Shown here: piece by piece, positions 1 to 11,885 of the stretch | Position numbering within the stretch: position 1 is the stretch's first letter | How the letters are laid out: each line of letters begins with the position of its first letter | Source: Selaginella moellendorffii | Lineage: Eukaryota; Streptophyta; Lycopodiopsida; Selaginellales; Selaginellaceae | Direction: 5' to 3' | Assembly (NCBI RefSeq): GCF_000143415.4 | Contig: NW_003314331.1 | Span: forward strand, 733,325 to 797,324 | Length of the DNA stretch: 64,000 nt | Program-made: the position numbers and the translations under genes | Notes under the pieces: model-generated | Database searches by the model: none | Told to the model about the DNA's origin: nothing | Seen by the model: only the letters and a program-made list of their open reading frames with translations

Positions 1-1839
1 GGAATATATGCTTAAAACTTGGAAAATAAAAGACTTCCTATAATAAAATACTTCAGCCACTACAATATAAGTAAATAATTCATACCACTTAACCTCCTCA
101 ACATACAATTCAATACTTGAGATGGGAAAATTAATAATAATATCCACACTCTCAAGGGAATACATAAACTCTTTAACAATAATGGGCTCTTAACAACACT
201 AATAAATGGGGACACAATTTAAAATTCTGGCCAAAGTGATTCCAACCCTTAGAACATGGGAATACTTAATACTAGAATTGATTAAAGACTTTGTCAACAA
301 AACAAAAGAAAAATTCTCAACTTCATGCACATACTCAACATCTAGATTAGTATAAAACACTCAATTCAACACTAGACTAAAAATGAGAATCATAAGAGTA
401 AAAAATAATTGATATGTTAGAAAAAAGAAATATTGCAAAGGAGGAAGGAACACTAAAAACATAAAAAAGTGGCTTAGGCCGAGAAATAAGAAAAGGTTGG
501 GAAAGAGTAAAAGGTAAAAAAAAAAGATCATGTGGCAAATTAAAGAATTAACATCTACCCCTCAAAATCTTCATTTCATCTTTAAAGCTATTTTATAATA
601 ATCAAACTCATCATCACAATCCGAAATCCACTCAAGTTCATATATATTGTCTTTGTATAAACTCAATCCTCAAACATTCTTCAAAAACTTGTGCATCTTC
701 TATAGTTTGCCAATTGATGTCATGATCACACTCTATATCAACATGAGATGGCAAAACACCAAGAAGAGAATAAGTTGTGTAATCATGTCCCACAGAAGTT
801 AGAGACGGTAACACACCAAAAATGGACATAACACCAATATAATCACACTTCATAGCATTAAAAGTTCAATCTAACAAAGTAACATTAGCAACCTCAAATG
901 ACATATTCCTTAATTGATGATAGTGTAGCATGGTAGAAAAAGAGATGCAATGAAGATCAGAAGAAAAAGTAGATTTAAAGACAACAATAGCTAAAATTTT
1001 AAAACTTGCAAAAAGTTAATACAAATCTAGATTTAATAAAAAAATAAAGAAATAAGAACAAAAATCACAATCCCGAACAAAAAATACAATCCCAAACACT
1101 AAAGAAAAGCATTGCTAAAACATTTTGCCTTTTAGGGAGAAATTGCAATGCCTCTCATCTCCACTAATGTGAGTGCTTAGGATATAAGAATAGGGTATAT
1201 TAATTATGCTTATATATAAGAATGGATGGACTAGATTCAATCCTGAATGGATAATCAATATGCTATAATACCATAATTAGTGTATTACTTAGCCAGGGTA
1301 ATACATATATATACACGCATGTATTTACCGACTTTACATATAGAACAAATTTTTAATTTTTTGAATAATAACCATTAATAATTTATAATTTTAGCAAGAT
1401 TACCAAAAACGCTTAAACTGGGGTATTTCTTCAGTTTCCAAGAGCCAAGGAATCCAACATTGATTAGGTTAAATCCTTGAATTTTATTTCACCCTGTCAC
1501 CAAAAGATCAAATCAAGGGTTAGAAACATGAGAGAAACTTAGAAGGAAGATCTGAAAGTCTCATGAACTTTAAAAGTCAATGATTGAGGTTTTTACAAGA
1601 AGCTGTGATCGCATTGAAAGTGTCTCTGTAAGCCATCGCCTTTTGTGACAACTAATTCTGTCAACAATCCAAAGATTTTAGGAACCCCACTATGTCCACT
1701 TGTGTTGCTGATAAGTTGGCTTTAACGACATCACCACTGGATGCACCACTTTGCAAAATAATGTTGTTCTATTCTTTTTGTTGCATTGGCTGTTGATAAA
1801 TTACACGAGAAGGAAACACTAATCACACCAGAACAAACT
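1..1839. other. AT-rich stretch without a recognisable gene
   Basis: Strongly AT-rich sequence with stop codons in every frame and no open frame that resembles a protein family. It precedes the TATA box of the SPO11-2 gene. It may be decayed transposon DNA, but I saw no terminal repeats or coding remnants to support that. Confidence 0.6.
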
Positions 1840-1847
1840 TATAAATA
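1840..1847 (+). promoter_or_regulatory. Putative TATA box of SPO11-2
   Basis: TATAAATA lies 69 nt upstream of the ATG at 1916, in the AT-rich segment just before the coding exons. Position and match fit a plant TATA box with a short leader. No transcript data support it here. Confidence 0.4.
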
Positions 1848-1915
1848 TCCTATAATATACCTAGATTCTTGGTATATTCCTTACACGCAATTTGAAATCT
1901 AGGGCTTAAGTGTTT

Positions 1916-3669
1916 ATGGCGTGCCACGGGCTCACGCCCTTCGAATCGAACGAGCTGTCCAGCACGGCGGACCTGGTCTCTCCAGAAGAGGTAGCTACAC
2001 CCGATCGATCTTTGCGATCTTAGCCAGGAATGCAGGTGAGGGCAAGGATCGAGGTCGTTGTCCGGCGATTCTTGGCCACTTTGATCTCTCATCGGCCCAG
2101 GATTATGCCGCTTTCCATGGCAAGATTTTCTTTCCCAGGTCCTTTAACGCAGCGAAGTGCTTGATTGTTGAATCTATCTCCAGGTCCGGAGGAATTGTAG
2201 CAACGTTTTGATGCAAAGGGGGCTACTGCAAGGCGATAACATCTTCCTGTCGCATCTAGACTCGACCCTGAGCTTCACAAAATCCGGGAGCATGAAGAGA
2301 TACTTTCGAGGTAGTAACTTCCTTTCGCTTGCTTTTCTCTATGGTTTTCTCTTTTTGATTTTTCCTCTACAGTTTGGAAAATGCTGGAGCTCTGCTACCA
2401 GCTTCTTACGCTTGGCAAGAAAGCTACACAGCGGGAGATTTTCTACAGGCTTCTTTGCGACGCATCCGAGTACTTCCAGTGCCAGGAGCAAGTTAACAAA
2501 ACCATCCGAGGCAGAGTTTAGTTTTTCTTAGCTGCTGGAGATGGCTGAAGCGAGAAAGCGAAAACTATGCACGCAGATGTGGTGGGAATCCTGAAATGCA
2601 GCCGCTACAGCCTGGGAATCCTCGCGTCAGCTAGAGGAGCTATCGTTGGTCGACTTGTCATTCAGGTACACCACGAGTTTGCCGGACATTTTTGTTTTGT
2701 TTCCATTCTTTCTCTCGTCAGGAACTCAACAGGGAACCTGTCGACTGCACGAAGATTGGCATCAATGGCTACATAATCGATGGCGACTTGGAGCTGCTGC
2801 AGAACTTGACGCTTACATCCGATGCTCGATACATTCTCGTGATTGAGAAGGTAACTTTGCAAACAAATCGAGGCTTTAGGCTCGCTAAACTTCTTCCTTC
2901 TTTTTCCTTTTGTACAGGATGCCGTGTTCCAGCGGCTTTCAGAGGACCGATTCTTTCAGACCATCCCAAGCATACTGATCACGGCAAAAGGATACCCCGA
3001 CCTTGCATCAAGGTGAAGAGATTGATGTGATTTCATGGCTTTTCTGATTTTCATCCTTGTTGTAGTACAGGGTCATGCTTCACAAGCTCCACAGAAGCTT
3101 CCCACTTCTGCCTATACTCGCACTGGTCGACTGGTACGTTCTGTCCATTTGGCAATGGAAATCTTTGCATTTTTTTTCTTTCCAGGAATCCTTGCGGCCT
3201 GGGAATTATTTGCACATACAAGTTTGGAAGCGTGGGAATGGGACTCGAAGCTCCTCATTACGGTACCAAAGCTTTCATTCGTTCTTTTTTTTTCTCTCTA
3301 GAAACAGAACATTCTTGCAGTGTGCGACGTCAAGTGGCTGGGTGTAAGCAGCGAGGATCTTCCTCGCATCACTCCGGAATATTTCGTGGAGCTCTCCGCT
3401 CGCGATCGTCAGCTTGCGAAAGGCTTGATTTCGTCGGCAATGCTCCAGGTGAAAGTTTAACAGTTTTTTCTCTCGCTCAAGGACTGATAGTTTGCTTTTG
3501 CTTTGTTGCTTTGCGTTTAACGCATTAGAACCATCCTCGCTACAGGGAAGAATTGGAACGAATGATCCAAGCCGGCAAACGCGTGGAAATAGAAGCGCTC
3601 TACGCTCACGGCTACAAATCTTTGAGCGGCTACGTCGCCCAGAAGATCGTCCAGATGAGATACTTTTGA
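1916..3669 (+). CDS. SPO11-2: Meiotic DNA topoisomerase VI subunit A-like protein SPO11-2
   Basis: SPO11 makes the DNA double-strand breaks that start meiotic recombination, acting in the nucleus with an MTOPVIB-type partner. I read 11 exons: 1916-1990, 2036-2138, 2233-2310, 2373-2510, 2577-2665, 2722-2850, 2918-3012, 3071-3133, 3186-3262, 3321-3448 and 3529-3669. Phases are consistent and total 1116 nt (371 aa; Arabidopsis SPO11-2 is close to 383). The catalytic tyrosine lies in TQREIFYRLLCD (exon 4). CSRYSLGILASARG, the Toprim glutamate in LVIEKDAVFQ, and VDWNPCGLG follow in family order. CSRYSLGI and the C-terminal ALYAHGY pattern point to the SPO11-2 rather than SPO11-1 clade. The intron at 2511-2576 has a GC donor. 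The exon 2/3 junction is the least certain, because intron 2139-2232 was chosen to keep the frame open. The gene looks intact. Confidence 0.92.
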
Positions 3670-3785
3670 TAGAGAGGAAGTTCTGTCTTGATAGAGGAAG
3701 CTCTGTTTTTAGGGTTCATGATAGAGCACGGCCTTTGGATTTTCCATGAATAACTTTGCCCATCATCTTATCTCGAGCTCTCTTC

Positions 3786-3795
3786 TATATTTAAG
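3786..3795 (+). promoter_or_regulatory. Putative TATA box of the 4CL-like gene
   Basis: TATATTTAAG lies about 60 nt upstream of the ATG at 3853, in the 183-bp gap after the SPO11-2 stop codon. The short gap implies a very compact promoter or one overlapping the SPO11-2 3' end. Confidence 0.35.
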
Positions 3796-3852
3796 AAGCC
3801 CCAATCTCTACCTAGGGCTCTATTTTTTCTTCCTCTTCGCTTCGTTGGCGCC

Positions 3853-5800
3853 ATGGCGAGCGTCTTTGATCCAGCAACGGGAATTTACTCCAGCTGCCGC
3901 CCCGCATTGTCGATGCCATCGCCCGGTGCCACAGGAGGAATCGTCCAGTTCTTGCTGGAGCGCACCAGCGATCCAGGGATTTCGAGCAAGCTGGCGCTAG
4001 TCGACGCGATCACGGGCGAGAGGGTGACATTCTCGCAGCTCCGGCGCAGGATCTCCGTGATTGCGCAGGGATTGATCGAGCTGGGGGTCCGCCGGGGCGA
4101 CGTCGTGCTCATCCTGAGCCCGAATTCCATCCAGTTCGTGGAATCCTTCCTCGCGGTGATATTCGTCGGCGCGATCCTCACGACGGTGAATCCTCTCAAC
4201 ACCGCGGAAGAAATCGCCAAGCAGGCCAGGGATTCCTCCCCTAGCCTCGTCATCACGACGCTGGAGCTCGCGGACAAGGTCCAGCGTCTCGATCTTCCCA
4301 GCGTCATCATCGATCATCGCGATGGCTCGGTTCTTCCTCCAAGATCCATTCCCTACTCGTCGCTGCTGCGAGAATCGCCGATATTTCGAGCCGGATCATC
4401 GATGTCGGCGCCGATCGAGTCGAATCTCGATGACACAGTGGCGCTCCTCTACTCCTCTGGCACGACTGGCGTGAGCAAGGGCGTGATGCTGTCGCACAGG
4501 AACTTCCTCGCGGCGGCCGGGCAAGTGAACATGGATGCCGAGATGGAGGGCCGGGAGAACGATGTCCTGCTCGTCATGCTGCCACTCTTCCACATCTTTG
4601 GCCTCGCCGTGAGCTACGCGTCACTCCAGAGGTCCGAGACGGTGGTGATCCTGCCAAGGTTTGAGTTCCTCCATTTCCTCAAGAGCATCCAGGATTTTAG
4701 GGTTACGCAGCTCCCGCTCGTCCCGCCAGTGGCGATCGCGCTCGCCAAGCATGCCGCGGTCGCCGATTACGACCTCTCCTCCATCAAGAATGTCATCTCT
4801 GGCGCTGCGCCTCTGGGCAAGGAGATCATGGAGACGTGCTCTCGCCGCCTCCCTCTCGCGGATATCCGACAGGTACTCTCTTTTTTTTTCTCAGCGGTGG
4901 TTTGCTGAGATCTTCGAATTTGCTTCAGGGCTATGGCCTGACTGAATCGACTGGATTGGCACTGCTCACACTTCCTAGAGAAGATCCACGATTCATGGGC
5001 GCAGCTGGGACTTTGGTATCTGGAACCGAGGCCATGGTGGTGGATCCGGAGACATGCAAGCCTGTCCCTCCTCAAAAATCTGGAGAACTTTGGCTGAGGG
5101 GTCAACAAATCATGAAAGGTGAGGTTCGAGCTCCACTCTCACATTCCCTTTTGGACTAAGACCCTTGTCTTTTCTAATAGGCTATTTAAACAATCCAACA
5201 GCGACAGCCTCGACGATTGACAAGAATGGGTGGCTCCACACCGGAGACCTCGTCTACGTCAATCAAGGACGGTTCTTTGTCCTGGACAGGATGAAAGAGC
5301 TCATCAAGTACAAGGGATTCCAAGTATGTTATTCTATGTTTTTTTCACTTTCTCTCGCATACAATTGCTTATAAGCGATGGAAATCTCGCAGGTCGCCCC
5401 GGCTGAATTGGAAGCATTGCTACTGTCTCATCCTTCGCTCCTGGACGCTGCAGTAGTCCCGTGAGTGTCAATCCAAAGCTTCTCTCGAGTTTTTCTCTTG
5501 TAACCATTGTGTTTTTTCTTGGCCAGTCTCGCAGACGAAGAGGCGGGTCAAGTGCCAATAGCATATGTCGTGAAGAAACCCAACGCCACCGTGGATGAAT
5601 CCAACGTCCTAAACTTCATTGCCAAACAAGTAAACCTCCATTTCTTTCTACCGCAAACCTTGGATTCTACGCTTTGTGCTGTCCAGGTAGCTCCCTACAA
5701 GCGATTGAGACGCGTTTCTTTCATCGACGCGATCCCAAAGTCAGCAGCGGGGAAGATTTTGCGTCGCGAGCTAACAGCGCTCCCACAATCCAAGCTTTAA
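3853..5800 (+). CDS. Peroxisomal 4-coumarate-CoA ligase-like acyl-CoA ligase
   Basis: An ANL-superfamily enzyme that would adenylate a carboxylic acid and load it on CoA. Six exons: 3853-4872, 4929-5118, 5181-5323, 5393-5460, 5527-5629 and 5687-5800 (1638 nt, 545 aa, typical for 4CL-like proteins). The AMP-binding motif [20 protein letters not shown] is at about residues 197-216. GYGLTEST follows at the start of exon 2, GELWLRG near its end, then GWLHTGDL and the KYKGFQ hinge. The catalytic lysine region is [12 protein letters not shown] near the C terminus. The last three residues are SKL, a canonical PTS1 peroxisomal signal. This places it with peroxisomal 4CL-like/OPC-8:0 CoA ligase (jasmonate pathway) relatives rather than cytosolic lignin 4CL. 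The true substrate cannot be read from sequence. The large first exon is GC-rich, unlike the flanks. Confidence 0.9.
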
Positions 5801-5863
5801 GACACAAAAAAACGCGAAAAAGGAGGTACGCCGTTTCGTTAGTTAGGGCGACGCGAAGAAAGT

Positions 5864-6113
5864 ATGTCCAAGGTGAGGGTGAGCGTTTTCCTGGCGAGCG
5901 GACACCACAAGCTCCACAAGTTCAAGCCCCCCGGTGCGATGCGAGCTCGTTGTCTCGCGCCTCGATAAGCTCTAAGGCGTGGGGGATTTGTGCGACGAGG
6001 ATGGCGATTCCATCGTCGACACTGCCGAGTTGGGCATTTATTACCCCTACACTGTGGTGCAGGCGCTCATACACGAGATCCTGGATAAAGGCTGCTGCTT
6101 CTACGACCACTGA
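5864..6113 (+). pseudogene. Possible remnant of a small protein gene (frameshifted)
   Basis: An ATG at 5864 opens a short frame (MSKVRVSVFLASGHHKLHKF) that soon closes. A shifted frame then gives VRCELVVSRLDKL, a stop, and a long sensible tail including DEDGDSIVDTAELGIYYPYT and ending CCFYDH with TGA at 6111-6113. Composition is coding-like and GC-rich. It lies between two convergent genes, so it could also be 3' UTR of the 4CL-like gene. I do not recognise the family. It could be a small gene broken by one frameshift and one stop, or chance. Confidence 0.3.
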
Positions 6114-6284
6114 CCTATAAAACCAAACAAAGCGCGCGCGGGAAATCGCTTCGAGATTTTAAACAAAAGTTTAAAACTTTGAATTTGAAGGTGTTTGGCG
6201 CGCTTGGATAAATAAAAGTATATTCTCTAGTGTTATTTCGAATTTGACCGCGAGGAGCGAAAGCGGGTTGTTCTCTCTCGCATG

Positions 6285-6384
6285 AATTGGTGGCGTATTT
6301 TGTCATCACCGGCTGGAAGATCTCCATATCCGAATAAATTGGCGTAGTTTTGTCATCACCGGCTGGAAGATCTCCAAATCCGAC
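6285..6384. repeat. Imperfect tandem duplication (about 50 bp) at the PP2C gene end
   Basis: The block GTCATCACCGGCTGGAAGAT appears at 6302 and again at 6353, inside two similar units of about 50 bp. The right-hand copy carries the last codons and stop of the PP2C gene. The left-hand copy lies downstream of that stop, in its 3' UTR. Confidence 0.85.
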
Positions 6385-9160
6385 CCTCGAGAGACACCAC
6401 CATAACCGACAGATCGTCGTGGTACTTCCTTCGATCGCCCTGAGGGATGTCTAGCAAATCGTGGAACTCCATGCCTGGCAGTATAGAACTCACATCAAAA
6501 CTATTGGAAAACACGCTGCTTGATTCGATCACTTACCGGCCTTTCTGGCTGCGCGGAAGAGAACCTCCTCGATCAAATACTGGGCGGGGTCGCCGTCCGG
6601 GAACTTGTCCATGAACCATTCCACGTAAGAAACCACCTCGTCGTTGGTGAGGTACTGGTAAAGCCCGTCCGATGACAAGACTAGGAATTGGTCTTGCGGG
6701 CAGAGCTTATGGTGGTGGAGATGTGGTATGCACGATATGTAGGGAGCGCTCCCCACAAATTGGACGCGAAACACCTCCAGCAATGTATCGTTCCACTTTG
6801 GCTGCATCAAACAAAACAGAAAGTATGAATACCCTGTTGGAAAAAGAAGAAAAGAAAAAGAGAGAAAAGATACTAACCTGTTTGAGATACCCAGCGCCAA
6901 ACGCTCGAGTGACTGCCAGCTTCCCCTTGACACGGTCGTTCACAATCGACGACGTATCATCCGGATGCGCGGATCGTATCTTCCCTGCTTCCTGGAAGCA
7001 AAGAAAGGAGCAACCAAACCGTCAGCCAGAGCGGCAGGGAATATAATCGCCTGTCCTCACCTCTGGAACGCGTGTGCTGTGGTCGAGAGAAAGCTGCAAC
7101 GCGCCCAGCGTTGCCGAAACAGGGGGAGGCCCCGCTGCGTCGTCGCCCGCGCCGTGCGCTTCAAACGCCGCCAGCTCCATGGGCGTCTCCTCCACAATCC
7201 TCTCGAGCTCCAGGTCCTGGCTTCCGGGCCTCTGCCTTGCCGAGCTCTCAAAAGTAACGGCCTTCCTGTGCTGTGCTAAAACAGCGCGACTATCCCCAAC
7301 GTTCAATATGTACACGTCCTCGTCCTTCATCAGCATCACCAGAACGCACGAGCCGATGAGAGCCAGCTCCGGGTTCTCCTCGAACATCTCGTCGATCATG
7401 TCCAAGTAGGACTCCTCCGTGGCCTCCAAGGCCCGCGCCAGCGCCTTGAGGACCGCAGCGTGATTTACAGCACCCCTCCCATGCAGCCTCTGCCGCTGCT
7501 CCTCCCGCTCCTTCTCCGACTTTATTCTCTCCTGCTCCCACTCGTACCTATACTGAAGAATCCGCCGCTGGTTCATCCGCTTCCGCCTATTGTAAACCTT
7601 CCTGAATCTAGTGCTAAGCGACCGCATGTTGATCGGCTTGACTGTAGCGGCGTGATGATCACCAGCTGGCCCGTTTGCTTGACCAGCTGTACCATTTGGC
7701 TTAGTGCCGCCGTCTTCATTCCTCTGACACAGAGACCCGCAACCATCGCCAGCTTTGCACCCAAACCTTTCGCAGTCAAGCTCATTGACGTCAATCCCGT
7801 TGACAGAGCCATTGTGCGCATCCCACCTACGGATTTCTGCTCCAAGGTCAGACACTTTAGCCTGACTTAATCCACGAGAATCTACCCGCTGCAGATGATC
7901 ATCATCCCCGTTGCTAGTCGCGTGGTTTTCGTTTTCCTCTTCCTTCTGCTCGCCTGGAGCTTCCAGCTTTCTCTCCGCCAGATTGTGATCAACTTTGGAC
8001 GTCGGTCTCCTGTGCCGCGGCGGGAGCTGGAACGCCTTCTTCTGATCCCAAAGCAGCCCCTTAAGCTCCCTGTAAATCGCGGGATAAAGATTGCTCATAA
8101 GGTAGTCTGTAGCGTCCGGTCCACTGAACCCGTCGTATATGCCAACGAACAGCCATCCATGTTCCTCTGATAGGACAACATGAACTCTATCTTCACCAGC
8201 TTTCCCTTGAGCCCAGTGAAGGTTATGGCTCTCAATTCCGTCTGCGTCGGAAAATTCCCCGTTTGATTGCGGGGAATCCAGAAAGGACCTCAGATCCCTC
8301 CGCTCGTCGCCGTTACCTGTTCTTGTCTCCCTGGACGCGAAGCTCTTCATAGGCGCCACCACTGACCTGTTCGTGCGTGTCAAATTCGAAACTGTTCTCG
8401 TGAGAGCCTTCTTCACGGGATCCCCAACCGTCTTCATGATCCTGGCCAGGGATTTCCTGCGCTTTCTCATGTAAGCCGACATTGGAACCGCCAGTGGAGC
8501 CGAGAAGGTGGTGCGGTCGACCGGCTCAAACGGACCAGAGTTGTAAGCCCTGTCCAGAGGGCCGGACATGAACCCCCGCTCTATCGGACCCGACATGAAT
8601 CCCCGCTCAAGAGGACCCGACCCCGAGACAAATCCTCCCCTTTCGAGAGGACCCGAGCACGGTCCAGAGAGAGGCCCCGACATAGGCCCCGAGAACGAGA
8701 CACCCCGCGGGATAGGCTGCAACGGGAGAGCACTGAACGACGGCGTGCTCTCGAAGGTCGCTGCCCGCTCGTTGGCGAAACAATTGTTAAACTGTTCGTG
8801 GTAGACGATCGAGCGCGGAGCCGCTGTATTGGCACTCACGGAAGCCCCCGAGATGCTCTTGAAGGAAGTCTCCGAGATGCTCTTGGGCTTCTCGGTTCCA
8901 GATTCCTGCTGCTGCTGGAGCTGCTGCTGTAGTGGGTCTTGACCTTGATTGTCCGATCCAATGCTGCTCGAGTCATGATTGAATTCGGCATCCCCAGCTT
9001 CGCCGGGCGACAAGTCGTCGAGGGAATCCACCACGGGCCGGACGTAGCAAAAGGAATGGCCCAGCCCCTCATCCAGCGGATCCGTGAACAGTGCCGCCAC
9101 TGCATCGTGCTGGCTCTTGGGAACGAAGCAGCAAACCACTCGCGACACACTGTTGCCCAT
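6356..9160 (-). CDS. PLL: Protein phosphatase 2C of the POLTERGEIST/PLL clade
   Basis: A membrane-associated Ser/Thr phosphatase of the family that acts in CLAVATA-type stem-cell signalling in flowering plants. Four exons on the minus strand: 9160-7061, 6991-6878, 6801-6537 and 6474-6356 (2598 nt, 865 aa; Arabidopsis POL is about 856). I chose the ATG at 9160 over an upstream in-frame ATG at 9232 because it gives [12 protein letters not shown], the N-myristoylation and palmitoylation-like start of POL. A Gly/Ser/Pro region with repeated SGPLERG/SGPIERG units follows at about residues 160-215. The PP2C domain is split, with an early part ([29 protein letters not shown]) and a late part ([99 protein letters not shown]). 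The metal-binding aspartates in YDG, SDG and HDD are present. The insertion between the two parts is typical of this clade. Confidence 0.93.
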
Positions 9161-10000
9161 CACATTCTCCTCCTCGAGTAGCCTCCCACTCCTCTGTCCA
9201 AGCCTGCTACTAGAAACCCACTGCTCGGCCAATCCCCCTCTTGGATAGAAGCAATAAAGGTGGAGGATCCCAACATACTGACCCCTTTGTGCCTTCCTAT
9301 AGCCCGCGAAGCCCCTGGGATCGTGTCTCGTGCAGATGCCACGAAGAAGACGAAGTCGAGGGAGTAGCGCTCACTGCCAGCGGGGGCTGTTGACGAAGCC
9401 GAGTAGTCGTTCTTGGCGGGCCCATTGGAGCGAGTGGATCCCAGCAGCAACCTAAGTCCCACAGATCTTCCACATCGAATGCTCGAGCCGAGCCAAGCAT
9501 GCCAGTGCTGCCGCTGCCAATCATCCCCGACGAGGCACCGACAGTCGCATCAGAGCTAGAGAGGAGGCGAAAAGGACCCCGAAATACCTCGATTCTCGCG
9601 ACGGCGCCGCTCGAATCCGCGCCCGCGCGGCGCGTATCGATCGATCGCGAGTGAGAGCAGCGGTACCTCTTCTGGACGCGCAATCGCCTCGGCGCTGGCG
9701 TCGGGAGGGATCCAGCATCGATATTTCGGGGCGCCGCCGCCGATCCGCGCGACCGATCGATCCGGCCAAACCCTGGGCGCCAAGAACACGAAGAAGTAAA
9801 ACAAGGGCAATGAAGACGCAATGAAGGCAACTAAGAACACTTGAAGTTTCCACCGTGAGTGAGAGCGCAAGAAAGAAAAAAAAGAAAAAAATAAAATGGG
9901 TAAAAACAATGAAAATAATAAAAAGGATGACCGGCCGGTCATTTGATTTTTCCCGCCGGACGTCCACGTGTCAGGCGGCAGTAGACTTTTAGCGGGCTCG
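9161..10000 (-). promoter_or_regulatory. Upstream region of the PP2C gene with a G-box
   Basis: GC-rich, CT-strewn DNA upstream of the POL/PLL start codon, presumably its long 5' leader and promoter. A CACGTG G-box core sits at 9965-9970. Several open frames occur on the minus strand but none resembles a known protein. They are probably leader sequence or short upstream ORFs. A 5' UTR intron is possible but cannot be fixed by eye. Confidence 0.4.
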
Positions 10001-10932
10001 TGGTCAAACGCGTACGGCCGGGCCACTTTTTTTGCGCCATCGCGGGACAAAACCATGTAATGTAGTATAGTTCCATAGGGTCGTACGGCAGCAGTGGCCA
10101 GTATACTTTGGAGGCTTGCGTTGCGTCCCTACAGAAAATATTGGCGCTGGTTTGTCGTGGTTTTGGTCGCGTTGTGTAAAGTCCTGGGTTGAATATTCGA
10201 CTGGAGAACTTTTGTCAAAGCAAACCAAATCCGTGAGGGGCGATGCATTCACACACACACTCGCTACATTGATATTGATCTATAGTTGTGTGTGAGAATA
10301 GGAAAATATTAGGTCCGGACGAAGGAGGAGATCACAATCACGATTCCAATCACTCGCTCACGATCGTCATCCTTTTTTGTTGCGACTTAGAAAAATCATA
10401 TCCACGGACCACGCCCGTGTTTAATCCAATTCTCCCCAAACATGCAAAGACGAGGAAGACGACGATGGACTAGTCCTGTGCCACTTTCTCAAACACACTT
10501 AAACCTTTTTCTTCCACCACTTTCTCCAAACACCCAGCAAAAAAATAAGAATAAAAATACTTTTTTATATCAGAAGAAAAAACGAATATGCCTCCACCAA
10601 CGTAGTCCTCCAGTGGTGGAAAATTATAAAACCAACTTGTCAAGCAAAGCCAATGCTTGCTAATGTCATGCTTGTGACGAGCTCTGTGTGAGTAGGAAAG
10701 TCAACGCAGCTATCATTTTTTTTCCTTCGAGCGCGCGTTACAAAAAGTCAACCCACACACTGGATTCTAGAATGTCTGGGTTGACCCACCACCACCACCA
10801 AACTCCCACTAATCCGATGTTAACTCCGCATTATCTCCATGCTTAATGAACACGTTGACACCGCCACCACGAAACACGCGATTTCTCTCCGTGGCCATCG
10901 CGAGAAAAAAAAAAAAAAAAAGCTTTCATGTT
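10001..10932. other. Intergenic region, no gene seen
   Basis: No protein-like open frame. Several TTGAC/GTCAA cores (W-box-like) cluster between about 10,695 and 10,860, along with short A-runs. Nothing else stands out. Confidence 0.5.
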
Positions 10933-11410
10933 CTATGTAACAGCGCGGCTTCTCAAGAGACGCTTGGCAGGAACTCGAGCGAGGGTCTTGACTTTTTGGG
11001 ATCCCGGATTGACGTCCAAAATCTCGCCTGCAGTCCTGGAAAAAAAAGCTGTGATGGAGATGAGATCTCTCCGTCCAGCAAAGTCAAGGGTGTAGCTGAG
11101 ACTTAGAACAATCGCGACAAACTGGATCAAACTTGCGAGGAGCTTATATGTCAAACTTACGAGCGCGACTTTTCTGGAACGAAGAAGAGCAAGAAAATAG
11201 AAAAAAAACCCAGATGTGATCGGATCGAATAGCGAGGTGGCAGAGCCTAGACAGCGACTTCTCATCCGTTTTGGTTTCGTATCTCTCACTCCTATTGAGT
11301 CGAATGAAAGTTTTCCTCGCGTACCTTCCGCTTTCGTTTCGTAGAAAAGCGCCCAGCTTCTTCCCCGTGTTTGGATTCATGTCAAAAATCTCCTCCTCGT
11401 TTATCAAGCC
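10933..11410 (-). CDS. Unrecognised exon-like segments (hypothetical)
   Basis: Two minus-strand segments have plausible splice borders. 11410-11325 follows an acceptor CACGCAG and ends at a GTACGCG donor. It reads GLINEEEIFDMNPNTGKKLG. 11035-10933 follows TTTTTCCAG and ends in TAG. It reads TAGEILDVNPGSQKVKTLAR and ends SRAVT. The two share an E-I-[FL]-D-[MV]-N-P pattern, as if one exon had been duplicated or both came from a repeated fold. I do not recognise the family. No start codon with a convincing upstream exon was found. The segments could be terminal exons of a gene remnant or a fortuitous match. Confidence 0.25.
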
Positions 11411-11885
11411 CTGCGTGTGCAAATGTCAACCAAAGAAAACGAGCGAGAAACAAAAAATAATCCAAGAGAAAACCAAGGACGCATTTGCTGTAATACATCG
11501 CGACTCAAAACAGTAATAGCTATGGATCCATCTACATGGGGCCACCTCCAATACAACGCAACCAACAACACACAATGTCAACTTCAATAGCACAAATGCT
11601 CCAAGGAAAACATATTTGTTGTTTTCTATCTCCCCAGTCAAACAAGTGCCACCTACCAGCCATTCATTCATGAAAAAAAGGCCAAAACAGAGTCCAGAGA
11701 ACCAAAAAGCCAAAACACCCGAGTCAACCCGCGCATTCAATGCGATCCAAAGTTTTATGTCTGAGCCTTTGCGAGCTAATGCGCTGCTACTGCTACTCTA
11801 GCTCACGACGAACACAGAGAGATCAGAGCACACGCAACAGCAAGAGCAAACAGGGGCATGGAACTTGCCTGGCCGCGGTGTCCTT
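11411..11885. other. Intergenic or 3' UTR region downstream of the inositol phosphatase gene
   Basis: Low-complexity AT-rich stretches with no protein-like frame. The segment next to 11885 is probably the 3' UTR of the minus-strand phosphatase gene. Confidence 0.4.

Noticed and set aside
3885-4317. Minus-strand frames opposite the 4CL-like first exon
   Set aside because: Shadow frames of a GC-rich exon. The plus-strand protein has all family motifs.
9297-10056. Overlapping minus-strand frames upstream of the PP2C start
   Set aside because: No family resemblance. They cross low-complexity CT tracts and are most likely 5' leader and promoter.
11426-11740. 104-codon hydrophobic minus-strand frame
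   Set aside because: Low-complexity, no motif, no splice context. Probably chance in AT-rich DNA.
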